Origin: Geosiphon pyriformis
Taxonomy: Eukaryota > Glomeromycota > Glomeromycetes > Archaeosporales > Geosiphonaceae
DNA length: 64,000 nt
Direction of reading: 5' to 3'
NCBI GenBank assembly: GCA_016748015.1
Contig: JAAOMT010000531.1
Span: 228,295-292,294, forward strand
Under the pieces are notes generated by a model, which searched no databases, had not been told where the DNA came from, and saw nothing but the letters and a program-made list of their open reading frames with translations. The translations under genes and the position numbers were made by a program. Shown one piece after another: positions 38,291 to 49,162 of this stretch. Numbering within the stretch: the first letter of the stretch is position 1; each line of letters starts with the position of its first letter.

Positions 38291-39553
38291 AAAAGTATTA
38301 GTTTAATACTAAGCCAACTCTTCACTATAGTTTTATAGTGAGCAGTTAGTTCTCTTTTCTACCTTTCACTTTTTTTTTCCTTTTTTTATATGCTCTAAAT
38401 ACTTGTTATTACAATCTTAAGTATGTCTTTACATATTCTTTATTACTATTTGGAATCATGTTGTTTATAATCTTTTATCTACTTGTTATCACCATTTCAA
38501 GTTGTTCTATTACTTCTAATCTTTCAAAATTATGTATTATTACCATTTTACATTAAGTTTTGTTTTATTGAACAAGTTGTTAAATATTAAGATAAGTAAT
38601 AAAATATCCTATTGTTAGAGAATAGTCTCAACAATAAGAGGTTTAAATCAAAATCTATTTTAGTTATGTTTTACTTTTACAATTCTTTTATAATTCCTAT
38701 AACTTCATTTTCAAAGCAGGTATTTGAACACCACACTCTTTCAATGACTAATTAAAAAAATTCTGGTTATGTATTATTTAGAGTAATTGGTTTTATTTCT
38801 GTTGTTGATTGTGTTTTTAATACATATAAAGAGATATGATTTTTTTTTCTTCTTATAAATATCTAAGACTGGTTTTTGTCCAAAAACAAATAATAATAAC
38901 AATACTTTTCTCACTTTTAACAACTTTATTACATACATTTGTTGCTCTTCTACTTACTGAAATAGTCTATACACTTATAATATGCTATAGTCTATAGCAT
39001 AATTATGGTAATATGTATTATCAGTTAAGCTAAGAAATGTTTTCTAATACTGACAAAAACAACTGGTAACACCACTAAAACCAAATAGAGAAACTGCTTA
39101 TTAATAATAATTTGTATTGGTTTTTAATATAAAAAATAGCAAAAAATTAACCCAATTATAATTGAACAAATTTATTAAAAATGTTGATTATTTAAAGTGT
39201 TGTATTTGTTTTATTTGTTTTATTTAAGATAAATTTAATTGGCTTAAATAATTAATTACACATTGTTTATAGTGTGAGCTTTGTTTAATGTGTGATAATT
39301 AATGGTTGTTTAATATTAAACATTAAAAAAAATTATAAAATCAACATATTTGTAAAAATGTTATATTACAATTGATTTTTTGATTTTTTTTACAAAAATA
39401 ATTTTGTTAAATTGTATAATTATGTAAAAAAACCAAAAATTCTAATTATTTTACCCCATTTTTTGTTATTTTTTATAATAATCACAAATTATAATATTCT
39501 TTTTCCTTTTAAAACAAAATCCAACCCAAAAGCTCCTTGCCCAAGTGCCAAAA
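38291..39553. other. Non-coding sequence between repeat E and the bL36m gene
   Basis: Contains a short inverted repeat CACTATAG-TT-TTATAGTG near 38325-38342 and long T-rich runs. No supported gene. The last about 150 bp before 39554 serve as promoter/5' UTR of bL36m. Confidence 0.5.
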
Positions 39554-39886
39554 ATGTTTTTCGTTCCCTTTTCTCAACGCGCAAATCTATCAGGTTTGCT
39601 TTCGAACATACTTCGTTCGACCACCCGCTTTTGTAATAGCAATAATAAAAGATTCCTCATGACCACAAACCCTTTCAGCGCCCCTCTTTTCGTTTCACAT
39701 GGACCTCGAAGGTGTGTCACCCCATTTCTTTTACGCGCTTCACCAACATTCACCATGGTTCAACGGGGGATGAAAGTCCGAAGTTCGGTGAAGAAAATTT
39801 GTGACGGGTGCTATACTGTGCGCAGACGTGGTTATCTTTTTGTGCTTTGTAAGAAGAATCCGAAGCATAAACAACGACAAGGATAG
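39554..39886 (+). CDS. Mitochondrial large-subunit ribosomal protein bL36m
   Basis: 110 residues, one exon, TAG at 39884-39886. Residues 73-110 are a complete bacterial-type L36: [14 protein letters not shown], then [21 protein letters not shown], with the zinc ligands Cys83, Cys86, Cys99 and His105 all present. Residues 1-72 are rich in Arg, Ser, Phe and Leu with almost no acidic residues ([16 protein letters not shown]), as expected for a mitochondrial presequence. The ATG at 39554 is the first in frame. bL36 sits near the peptidyl-transferase side of the large subunit and is zinc-binding. The gene converges on the RsfS-like gene 435 bp away, another mitoribosome factor. Confidence 0.93.
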   Translation: MFFVPFSQRANLSGLLSNILRSTTRFCNSNNKRFLMTTNPFSAPLFVSHGPRRCVTPFLLRASPTFTMVQRGMKVRSSVKKICDGCYTVRRRGYLFVLCKKNPKHKQRQG

Positions 39887-40321
39887 ATTCGGGAGTAATG
39901 CGGGATTTAATTTTTTTTTCAACGCCAATTTCTTGAATCAAAATTCGTTGTGTGAGAGATCTTAGGTGATTGTATTACCACATGTAATTTTTCATTTTCA
40001 AGAGTATTTCAATTAATACAATACAATGGGTAGGTTATTTCCTGAATTCATTTTGTTGCTATTATGGATGTCCTATTTTTTCGCTTGTCTCAATTCGTTC
40101 CGCACGTAATAGGATCACATCAAACGATATATAGTATAGTATTCAAGACATTATTATGTTTTCTTCTTAATTGTGTATAGTAAAACCCAAAATATTTACT
40201 TAACCAAATATCTTACGAGATCTCCTTCCAGCAAAAAATATAAAAAAATTCTTTCACCAAGACAACTCAGAATAAACTGTCCCATAGCTGTTTCTTCCCA
40301 TTGATGATTGTTGAACTTCTT
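39887..40321. other. Convergent 3' region between bL36m and the RsfS-like gene
   Basis: 435 bp between two stop codons facing each other. It must hold both 3' UTRs; no other feature is seen. Confidence 0.6.
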
Positions 40322-42052
40322 TTAATAAAAAATCTCTTCCAGTTCTGGTGGTTCCTTTTTCCACTTTGGGTCATATCTGGCAAACCCTTCTTTGATAGTT
40401 TGTGTCAATAGTCTAACACCACCTGGCGTTTCAACATTACCAGATGCTGGTACACGTGCCCATAAACTTTCTAAGTTATAATAAGCCCGTGCTTCAGAAG
40501 TGAAGATGTGGACCATGACCGGACCGGTATCAATTAACATCCAGTCTTCAGAATCTCGACCCTCTATTATCGGATAATTATCTACCGTGGAATCAACGGG
40601 GTTTCTATCCAGTGCGGCTTGTTTCAACTTATTTTTCAACTAAAGTTTCAATATTAAGAATGTCATCTTAATAAAGTACTTGGAACCGTTTCAGTGAAAT
40701 TTGCTATGAAGGAATTATTTAATGATACAAACAACTTAGAAACATCACGGGAAGTCACCTACCCCTTTATAGACACCATCGCAAATGCCCAAAAGATGCC
40801 TAGCTCCCTTTGCTTCTGCGACAATCATCCAATCTGTCCAATCACATTTATTTCTTAAATCAAGAACCTTCATATTAGCTGCACCCTCCTCTTCCAAAAA
40901 GCCTATAATTTCTAAAGCTTTTGATCCTGAAGGGTTATTTCGATCAAGTCCAGGTATCACCTCGTTGAATTTTGAGGGGGGCTCACGTCCAGATATCGAG
41001 GCCGCTTTTCTTTGCCATAAAGGAATATATTCATCTGAGACACGCTCTTCGGCATTTTCACCCTGGGGAATCTCATATTCAGAGTCCACAAACCATGAGT
41101 CATTGGCATCATCATGCTGTGATAATATTTCCTTTTGATATTTTTTATGGTCAACTCTACTGTAACCATTTGCATTACTGTCTGAATTCGTATCATATTG
41201 ATGTGCGGTATCCCAATTTTCATGTTCCTCATTCTCGTGAAATGACTCATCAGACGGGGAAGCCTGTTGATTGGGATAAAGTTGTGGATATTGTTCTGGA
41301 TCAATTTCTTCAACTTCATGCGCTTGGCTTTCGAATTCCCTCATTCTTTCTGTGAGTTTTTCCTGGTTTTCTTCCTCCGTGTCTGATTCTTCGTCGCTTG
41401 ATAAATAACTGTAGGAATTTTCATTAGACTCTTCATCAGAATCTGTTTCAAACTCTACGACTCCTGCAGTAATATCGTCATCCAATCCAATTTCTTCATC
41501 GTCTGAAGTCTCTTGATCATAAGATGCTTTTACATTAGAATCCGAAAAACTTACTGCCTTCTTGTTTTGCCGTGGTATTCCTCTATTCAAACCACTCTTC
41601 CCTCTCTGCCCACTATTTTTTGCCGCTGTAGCATCATTTTCGCTCTTGCGAAGCGCCCGAAGCCTTGCCCCAGAAAGTGCGGACGCATAACTTCGGCTAG
41701 CATTGCTTTTTACGATTCTTTGGATAATAAAAAGCTTCCCTACATTACGTAGCTTATGGGAAAGCAGAAAATTTTCTCCATGAACTTTGCTCGCTTTTAC
41801 AACCAAAGTTGAAAAGAGTTGTAAATTCCTGCCGGATCTCTTAGTGTGGGAAAATACTATTGAAAAGGCAGGAAGCATAAAGGCTGAATTAACTCCAGAA
41901 AGTTTTGCAAGTCCTGGGTGCTTACAATTAGCAGAACTCTGACCATGTGATCTCTTTGATCCTTGGTGTCGCAGATCGTAGAATATATTGGGCCAAAGAG
42001 ATTTTGAAAATGAAAAAAAAATTCTTGGTTTTTGAATCTTTAGCTTTTTCAT
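40322..42052 (-). CDS. Mitochondrial ribosome-silencing factor (RsfS/Iojap family, related to the Atp25 N-terminal domain)
   Basis: Exons 42052-40763 and 40639-40322 on the minus strand, intron 40762-40640 (GTAGGT...CTTTAG), giving 535 residues. The RsfS domain is about residues 378-505: KVLDLRNKCDWTDWMIVAEAKG and GICDGVYKG, then across the intron LKNKLKQAALD, GRDSEDWMLIDTGPVMVHIF and EARAYYNLESLW. These are typical family words. RsfS/MALSU1 proteins bind uL14 of the large subunit, block premature joining of subunits and help assembly. The N-terminal about 140 residues are basic and mitochondrial-looking; 165-330 is very acidic and probably disordered (SDDEEIGLDDD, SDEESDTEEENQEK). The true start may be Met59 (41878, MLPAFSIVFSHTKRSG), which looks more like a presequence. 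The gene lacks the C-terminal Atp25 domain of some yeasts. Confidence 0.9.
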
Positions 42053-42924
42053 CTTTTTATTTACATGTATGTAAATGATATATTGTTTTTTTGAATTCCA
42101 ATTTAAATTAATGGTTAAAAACAGATTATTATATTAAATACAATTCAAATTCTTTATTCTAATTCACTTTGTTATTTCAATTATAATTTATAATGTTTAC
42201 AATTTAATTTATTCTTAAAAATCATATATTGTACAAAACCAAAATTACATTTTTAAATATATTAAAATTGTTTTATTGTTAAAAATATATTATTAATTTA
42301 TAAGTTATTAATTTTTTTAGTTTATTATTTTTTATTTTTTTATTTTTAGGAAAATTTGTTTATTGTATTAAAATGTATAATAATTTAAACAATCTTTTTA
42401 AAACAAATACAAAATTTAACTTTTTTTTTGCAAATTATTTCTAAATTTAAAATACATAACAGCAAATATTTTTTATATGTTAAAAAATTATACATGATTT
42501 TTTATTAATTTTTTAAAAGTTTTAACTATTATATTTTTAAAAAATTGATTAATATAATATATTAATTTTTCTAATCCAAGTTTTTTTATTCAGAATTTAA
42601 CTATTTAGTTTAATTTAATTAAAAGTAATAATTATATAATAATTATAACAATTATTATAAATTAACATATTTTATAATAGGTTTTTACTATATTAATTAG
42701 CTGTATTTTGTAATATTTAATATAACTGTTTTATAAGTTTAAAAATATTTTTATTAAAACTTTTTAATAATTGCTTTTTAATTTAATTTAATAGATAATA
42801 ATTGTTTATTTAATATTATTTTGTTTGTGTTAAATTTCAACAAAATAAAAAAAACTGCAAATTATTTTAAATTTTAATTTACTTTAATATTTTATTTTAT
42901 TTTATTTTTTTATTTAATTAACAA
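42053..42924. other. AT desert upstream of the RsfS-like gene
   Basis: The composition changes abruptly to almost pure A/T within about 20 bp of the gene start. No gene. The promoter of the RsfS-like gene must lie here. Confidence 0.5.
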
Positions 42925-43394
42925 ATAAGATTTAAATATTATTTAATATAATATATTAAATTAAATAATTTAAATTAAACATAAATTATATATTTACTAT
43001 ATATAATCAACTACTTAAACTAATTAAAACAATATTAAGTTTCTATATAAACATAAATATTATTGTCAATATCAGAAAAAAATGACCACAAAATATATAT
43101 ACCAAAGCCAATATTTAAAGTTATAACAATATTAAGCAATTTAACTATATTTTTTAATAACATATTTGGAAAACTGTTAATAAAAAGAAGCATTAAACCA
43201 TTTAATAAAATCAAACATTTTTTTTTATGATTACTTAATATTTAAAACAAATACATTAAATATTATTTTTATATACTAAGCTTAAGTTATATACAAAGTT
43301 CACAATTCTATTAACAGTTATTTTAAACTTTCTAAAAACAGAAAAAAATTCTAAATATTAAACTCTAAAAACAAAACTTTTGTATAAAACAGTA
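42925..43394 (-). mobile_element. LINE copy F, 3' part (left of the pogo-like insertion)
   Basis: Minus-strand LINE 3' end (AATAAGATTTAAATATTATTT...ACTAATTAAAACAATATTAAG), then the same order of blocks as copies A and D up to TTTTGTATAAAACAGTA at 43394. It continues at 47654. Confidence 0.75.
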
Positions 43395-43431
43395 TAGTGA
43401 ACTTTCTCTATAGTCCCTTTGGTTATAGTTA
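43395..43431 (+). repeat. Left terminal inverted repeat of the pogo-like element
   Basis: Pairs with 47617-47653 with several mismatches and small gaps; shared core GTRAACTYTCTYTATARTC...CCTTTKG. Confidence 0.65.
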
Positions 43432-43663
43432 TTATCTTCTTATAATCACATTTTTTTAAAAACCAAAACTATCTATATATAATATTATCTCCTTATAGTC
43501 ACATTTACTATATATATTTCCTTATATCTATTTTCACAAATATAATAGCAGAATATAAGTAATTTCCACTCTCTATAGTCATACTATAATTATATAATAT
43601 TAGATATGAACATCAAATATCATCTCATATTTAATCAGACATGTACAGTCAGAGAAATTTCCT

Positions 43664-44493
43664 GATTTGTTAATGGAAATCATTCTTTTTATGGTAGTAA
43701 AAAAAATTAGAGAAGTTTCTGGAAACGATTATAGAACACTAAACAAAATTTCTCAAATATTACAACATTTAATTACTTTTCTTCTTTATAAGCCACCACT
43801 GCTATCAGAAGACAATGACAGAACTATTATATCTGGCTTATTGTTTGCGGATATTATAAGAGTTTTAATAATAGTTGACATATGGTACAGTACTGTTGCT
43901 CTTGGTGCTTTGGAGACTAGTGGTGCTTTAGAGACTGGTAGTGCTTTGGAGACTGTTGTTGTAAGTATCGATGAAGTTACTCTGAATCAAACTTTGGCTA
44001 ATGAGATTACTTTTTCTCCATATTGGGAAAAAAAATTAACAGACCTACAAGTGAGAATAATGGCCCAATGGAATTCTCTGGGAACAAGTTTGTTAATGGG
44101 ACATTGCTTGAGCAAATCAACTGGGAACAGAGTTTGAATTTACCTTTCCTTAAGAAGAGAAATGTAATCAGTAATAAAACTCAGAGCATGAAGATTCTAA
44201 TATATACCCAATAAATACATTTTCACACCAACTTTGACATCCATGATTAAAAAAGAGCTCCATACTAGCAATTATATTCATTATTCAACCAATATTTAGT
44301 ATTAGTGAGTAAAAGTTTGACTGATAGTTTTAAAGATGGATTAAAAATCAACTTTTTTGGGGCAAATAAATCTGTGTTGAATGCTTTTCATAATCCAAAC
44401 ATAATTATGCAGAATGGAGATTCGAATCTAGACTCAACATATCATGTTTTAAAAATGCCAATTATAAATAGTAATACACCCAACTCAAGCTAA
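43664..44493 (+). pseudogene. Unidentified plus-strand frame inside the pogo-like element
   Basis: The open stretch 43667-44137 contains REVSGNDYRTLNKISQILQHL and a short tandem GALETSGALETGSALET. After a frame change it continues through KKRNVISNKTQSMKILIYTQ and, near 44305-44493, FFGANKSVLNAFHNPNIIMQ...YHVLKMPIINSNTPNSS. It has normal amino-acid composition unlike the AT-desert frames, so it was once coding. No family recognised. Confidence 0.4.
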
Positions 44494-44539
44494 ACAAAAC
44501 TGTACACAATACAATATATTTCTAACTTCTTGAAAGATA

Positions 44540-45560
44540 TTTATTAGGCTGTCACACAATTAACTTGATAAGCTTTGAAAACATGATTACTTAAAAGAGG
44601 TATTAGAGAGTTAATAATAGGTAATAGTTGTGATTTTATTAACAAATTTATATTTTTTGATAATCTGCTTTTTTACTTGTTACTGGAATTGGTTTTCAAG
44701 TATCTAACAATGTTTTTTTAATTCATCTTGCTTTAAGAAAGTCTATTTTTTTCATCCATGCAATTTCACTGAATTTTTTTATTTCTTTGCTTAATATCCA
44801 TTCATAGCCAATATTATAAAAAACACGATTAAAGACATTTGGATTTACAAACTGTGTCTTTCTTATTTGAACTCAAAATTGATTTGATTTAGCAATAAAG
44901 CTAGAAAATGTATGAGACTTGTATATTTCATTTTTAGAATATCCAATGACATTAAAGAGGTTAGTACACAATTTCTCAAATTTGATACAGTTATGTGTTG
45001 CAATTTCCCAATGTTGTTGTAAAGGTATAGAAAAAATCAATGATTTGAGCATTTTGTTAATTTCTTCAAGTATTGTATCATAGCCTTGATGTTGATTTGA
45101 AAGTTTAGATCAAGAAATTACAATTCTTTTTTGAATCAGCTTGCAAACTTCAGACTTCAATTGTAGTCATTGTTCTTTATCAGCAATTTCAATTAATTGG
45201 TAAATAAGATGACACCAAGCAAACCAAATTGGTGCAAACATTTGTCTAGCTGCGAGTCTTAATGAAAACCTATTAAAACAAACTCCAATGTGAAAGTTAA
45301 TAATTGCTTGTAAATAAAAAAAGACTTGTTTATACTTTAATCTGAACATGAGATCTGTTTCATTTTGGGCCCATTCTAAGTAACCTTCAACAGATGGATT
45401 TTCTTTAAAAACAACATATGGCCACATTAATTCGAAAGCCATTGCATGCCTATATATATTACATATCAAATCCCATGACTTATAATGATCAGAACATTTT
45501 TTAAAAAACTGCAGTTGACTTTCACTCCAATATCCCTGACATTGTGCAAAGTATTTTATA
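44540..45560 (-). pseudogene. Unidentified minus-strand frame inside the pogo-like element
   Basis: The minus strand reads, with few stops and mostly one frame, HAMAFELMWPYVVFKENPS (open at 45469-45167), then LRLAARQMFAPIWFAWCHL, SNQHQGYDTILEEINKMLKSL, HWEIATHNCIKFEKLCTNLF and, toward 44850, FVNPNVFNRVFYNIGYEWIL. Several codons suit C-to-T decay of Arg codons (for example FAWCH). It resembles a large multi-copy Rhizophagus protein type, but I cannot name the family. It may be cargo of the pogo-like element or a nested element. Confidence 0.45.
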
Positions 45561-45958
45561 TTGATATTCCAATTGATATAGATGTTGTTGTGTTTGGAGA
45601 GCTTGACAACATAACATTGTGCTATTTTCTATGCAATTATGCAAGTATATAGAGAATTAAATTGACAGCCTTCATTATTGATCATCAGTTGGGAGTAAGA
45701 GACAAAAAGTGTTGCAGATGCATTATTAAAATTAGGTTTCTTTTTACCAAGAATCTGTCATTTGTACTTAGAATCCTACAGTTGGATTAAAATTTTCATT
45801 TTTATAATTTGGCCACTTTTTATAATCTGAGGCACCTCATATAACATAAGATACTTCACATGTCTGATTAGATATAAGACAAAATAACATTTGAGACATA
45901 ACAGATATATTAATGCATTATAAAAGCAAAATACAATAAAAAGTGTGTTCTTATTAAC

Positions 45959-47512
45959 ATGCCAAAAAACGCGAACCAAAAGTGAGCAGCAATCTTCTTG
46001 GAAACTAAAAAGACTCTCTGCCAGTACAAACTAGAGCATTCTGACTACTCAGCAAATAGACTTATTAAAATATTTAATCTAAAAGTTGACCACTCCACTA
46101 TAACAAAGATACTCATAAAATCAAACTGATGGATTGAAAAAAATGTATCTGACAACTCTGGTCAATTGACAAAGAACAGGAAAGAGATGTTTCCAAAAAT
46201 AAATAATGCACTGGGAGAATGGATGCTTGGAGCATTAGCTACCAACTGCATTCTTACTGGAAAAATTTTACAAACAAAAGCCCTCAAGTTTGCTGAAAAG
46301 TTTCCAGAAGAAAATAACTTTAAAGTATCAGATGGTTGGTTAGAAAAGTTCAAAAAACGTTATAATTTGCACCACATTAAGATGCATGGCAAAGCAAACA
46401 GTGCCCTCTTGAAAATTTTATCAGAAAAATGAGAGAAACTGCATGAGATTATTAGTAAATATGATCTAAATGATGTTTACAATGCTGATGAGACAGCATT
46501 ATTTTTTAAAATGCCACCAAATGCAACTTTGGCAACAAGATCTACCTCTGGCACCAAGCATAATAAGAGTTAAATTACCATACTTCTTGCTTATAATGCA
46601 ACAGGCAGCATCAAGTTGCAGTCTTTAATTATTGGCAAAACTGCAAAGCCATGATGTTTTCACAATATTAATATGAATGCACTTCTAATCACTTATTGTT
46701 ACAATATAAAAGCATGGATGTGAACTGATATTTTTAGTGAATAGCTTAATTTATTAAATAAAAAAATGTATCACAAGAAAAAAAAGATTTTGCTATTGCT
46801 TTATAATACTGGTCCTCATGGTAGAGAATCTTCTATATTTTCTAATATTATGATTAAATATCTACTATCTAATACAACATCTTATTTCCAATCATTAGAT
46901 GCAGGAATTATTACATCCTTTAAGGCACAATACTGAAAGTTGTTTTGTTTCCATTTTATTAATCAGTATAATAGCAAGATTCCAATATCAACAGTAACAT
47001 TAAAGAATATGGTTAACTTTCTAATTAATGCATGGTCAGCAGTAACAACAACTACAATCCAAAACTGTTGGCGTCATATGGGAATTCTGAATAATAGTCA
47101 AATGTCAGCCCATCCATTAGATATTGAACAAGAACTCCTACAAGAAGTACAAGTTCTTATTGAGCATGTTAATATTGATAAGCTATTGGCAATAGACTTC
47201 ATTAATATTAACAAGTTTGAACCATTATTCACTTATGCCTTAGAGAATGAAATTGTGGATCTTATTAACAACAAGTATAGTGAAAATTCTAATACAAATG
47301 AAGATTTAGAAAGTGAAAATGAATCTTTGCCTTTGCTATCTACACATCAAAATAAAATTGCACTTGAAGATACATTGCACTATTGTGAAGAGCAGTATAG
47401 TGAAAAAGTTGATTCAGACCTTTTTAAAACTTTGAGAACATTAATTCATAATACTGTTCTCAAAGTTCAAGAAGAAAAAAAACAGTTGCAAATAAATAGC
47501 TTTTTTAAATAA
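45959..47512 (+). pseudogene. Pogo/Tigger-type transposase, inactivated
   Basis: One continuous frame of 518 codons (ATG 45959, TAA 47510-47512) with about eight premature TGA/TAA/TAG and no frameshift. N-terminal helix-turn-helix region to about 46130, a CENP-B-type DNA-binding part (KVSDGWLEKFKKRYNLHHIKMHG, 46318-46386), then a DDE_1-type core. First Asp in VYNADETALFFKMPP (46477-46521). The second, expected in a D-N-A-G-P-H setting, reads YNTGPH near 46803. The third is in LDAGIITSFKAQY near 46896. This is the usual length for pogo transposases. The stops and the lost second Asp make it dead. Confidence 0.85.
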
Positions 47513-47616
47513 ATTATATATAATTGATTATTATATTATGCATGTAATATATAGATCATGTGATAAGATATTAATCATTTTTTATAGTCCTATCTTTCTA
47601 TAGGCACCACAAATGT

Positions 47617-47653
47617 GCTGACCAAAAGGTATGATTATAAAGAGAGTTTACTG
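47617..47653 (-). repeat. Right terminal inverted repeat of the pogo-like element
   Basis: Ends GAGAGTTTACTG, followed by the TA target duplicate; partner of 43395-43431. Confidence 0.65.
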
Positions 47654-48005
47654 TATATATTACTGTATTTAATAAATATAATAATAACAACTAAAACACA
47701 TAAAATAAAAATCTATACAAACCAAAATAAAATTTTTACATAGTAATTTAAAAAATCAACAAAACATTACAAATAATAAAGTTTATAAAACACAAAAATA
47801 AATGATTAAAAAATTTAATATTATTACAAAAAAAATACAGAATATTATAGTAATATTTATTATATAAGAGTTCAGATATTATATTAGTAAAAAATTAACC
47901 CAATTTATATTTTTAATCAAATTTTGATTTAAAATCTTGACATTATAAATAGTTTTCCAATAAACATAATAAATTGTTTAAAAATTTTACAAACAAAATG
48001 TTTTG
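47654..48005 (-). mobile_element. LINE copy F, continuation right of the pogo-like insertion
   Basis: TATATTACTGTATTTAATAA onward matches copy D from 35005 (ATATATTATAGTATTTTAATAA), with the block ACAAACAAAATGTTTTGTATTC at its right end matching D near 35440. It stops where the T-rich 3' tail of copy C begins, so C may be inserted in F with the rest of F beyond the window. Confidence 0.65.
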
Positions 48006-48237
48006 TATTCTTTTTTTTATTAATATTTTACAAATAAGACCCAAATACCACCTAGCACAATATATCAAACTAAGTAATTTAAACTAGGTGCAAATTATAT
48101 ACTTTTTATATATGACTAGCCATTTAGATTAATCAAAGCAACACTATAAATTTATCTTAACAAAAATTACATAATCAATATTAAAAAAAAACTGCATAGT
48201 TTACAAGAACCAAAACTAATATTTTGTGTTTTTACAA
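48006..48237 (-). mobile_element. LINE copy C, 3' terminal piece (left of the Gypsy element)
   Basis: TTTATTAATATTTTA followed by CAAATAAGACCCAAATACC is the reversed 3' end of the LINE family, closer to copy B than copies A, D and F are. It breaks off at TTTTTACAA, where the LTR starts. Confidence 0.8.
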
Positions 48238-49100
48238 TGTTATTCATAAAAAGAAAACAGATATAGAGAAATAGTAGACCAATAAGCAAATTGTAGGTAG
48301 CATGTAAGCACATTGCTCAACAATGTAGAACAATAACAGAAATCATAGCATATTGCTCAGCAATGTGGAACAATGTTAGAAAACATGATACATTGCTTAG
48401 CAATATGAAGCAATGTTAGAAAATCAGGGCACATTGCTCAAGAAATCATAGCACATTGCTCAGGAATGTGAGCAATCTTGTAAAATATTAATTATGTATA
48501 TATAGTAATAGTGTTAGAAGTAGAAAAAGCAGAATCCTTCTATCAAAGACCTCTCAGTTTAGATTTGATCTAAGCAATCTTCTATTCAAAAATATCAATA
48601 AATAATTATTCATTATTTCAATCTACTCTTTACTATTAACACTTCATGTTAATAGTAATTAATACTTAACTATATTGGAACAATAGCTTTTGATCATGGT
48701 TATTGACAGGATACTAATTTGCAATTGCTTTTGTTTATTTCTTTATCTTTTTTTATTTTCTTTTATTTCTTTTTGTTATTTCTTTTGGTTTTACTAAATT
48801 GATTAAGAATTAAGTGCTAAGATACAAATGTCATAAAGACTGGTAAAAGACCTGTAAAACAAGGGTAGAACACTCATAGATTTGAGGATAGCTTACCAGG
48901 AGGATTACCAGCCACTATGCTGAAAAAAAATTTGACAGAATTGCAATTCCAGAAGGCTACTGAAAACAACTATTAAATTTCTGTCCATTATACAAAGAAC
49001 TCCACAAAAAAACTTTCAGATATTAACACCAGAATACCAACCAATCACCAAGTTACAGATTTGTTATTTGACTTGAGACTTCAAATAATTATCTGTAATA
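48238..49100 (+). repeat. 5' LTR of the Gypsy element (863 bp)
   Basis: Starts TGTTATTCATAAAAAG; ends ATCTGTAATA where the 3' LTR has ATCTGTAACA. It is 39 bp longer than the 3' LTR, mostly because of one more palindromic unit (see 48310-48469). TATA-like TATATATAG at about 48497. Confidence 0.9.
48310..48469 (+). promoter_or_regulatory. Array of palindromic units in the 5' LTR
   Basis: Five units built on the 17-bp palindrome ACATTGCTCAGCAATGT (positions 48310, 48350, 48390, 48431 half, 48453), spaced by about 40 bp at first. They sit 30-190 bp upstream of the TATA-like box, where LTR enhancers lie. The 3' LTR has four (about 57500-57622), two of them perfect. Confidence 0.7.
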
Positions 49101-49102
49101 TT

Positions 49103-49120
49103 TGGTGCTCCCTGTGAGAT
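49103..49120 (+). other. Candidate primer-binding site of the Gypsy element
   Basis: TGGTGCTCCCTGTGAGAT begins two bases after the 5' LTR. TGG would pair with the CCA end of a tRNA, and the following GCTCCC-type sequence with its acceptor stem. The tRNA is not identified. Confidence 0.5.
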
Positions 49121-49162
49121 ATAATCCTACAGAGAACCAGCACCAACAACAATCATCTAAAA

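Larger units (their letters stand above)
43395..47653 (+). mobile_element. Pogo/Tigger-like DNA transposon with extra ORFs, decayed (4259 bp)
   Basis: Terminal inverted repeats: left TAGTGAACTTTCTCTATAGTC, right (reverse complement) CAGTAAACTCTCTTTATAATC. They are flanked by TA on both sides (43393-43394 and 47654-47655), as in Tc1/mariner/pogo elements. Restoring a single TA joins the two halves of LINE F. Subterminal copies of CTTATARTCACAT / CTCTATAGTCAT lie at 43440-43600. The element holds a transposase frame (45959-47512), and before it about 2.4 kb with two unidentified decayed frames in opposite directions. Confidence 0.75.

Noticed and set aside
48310-48469. CRISPR-like array in the LTR (repeated units with spacers)
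   Set aside because: Units are degenerate palindromes, the spacers between units are themselves similar, and the context is a eukaryotic LTR.
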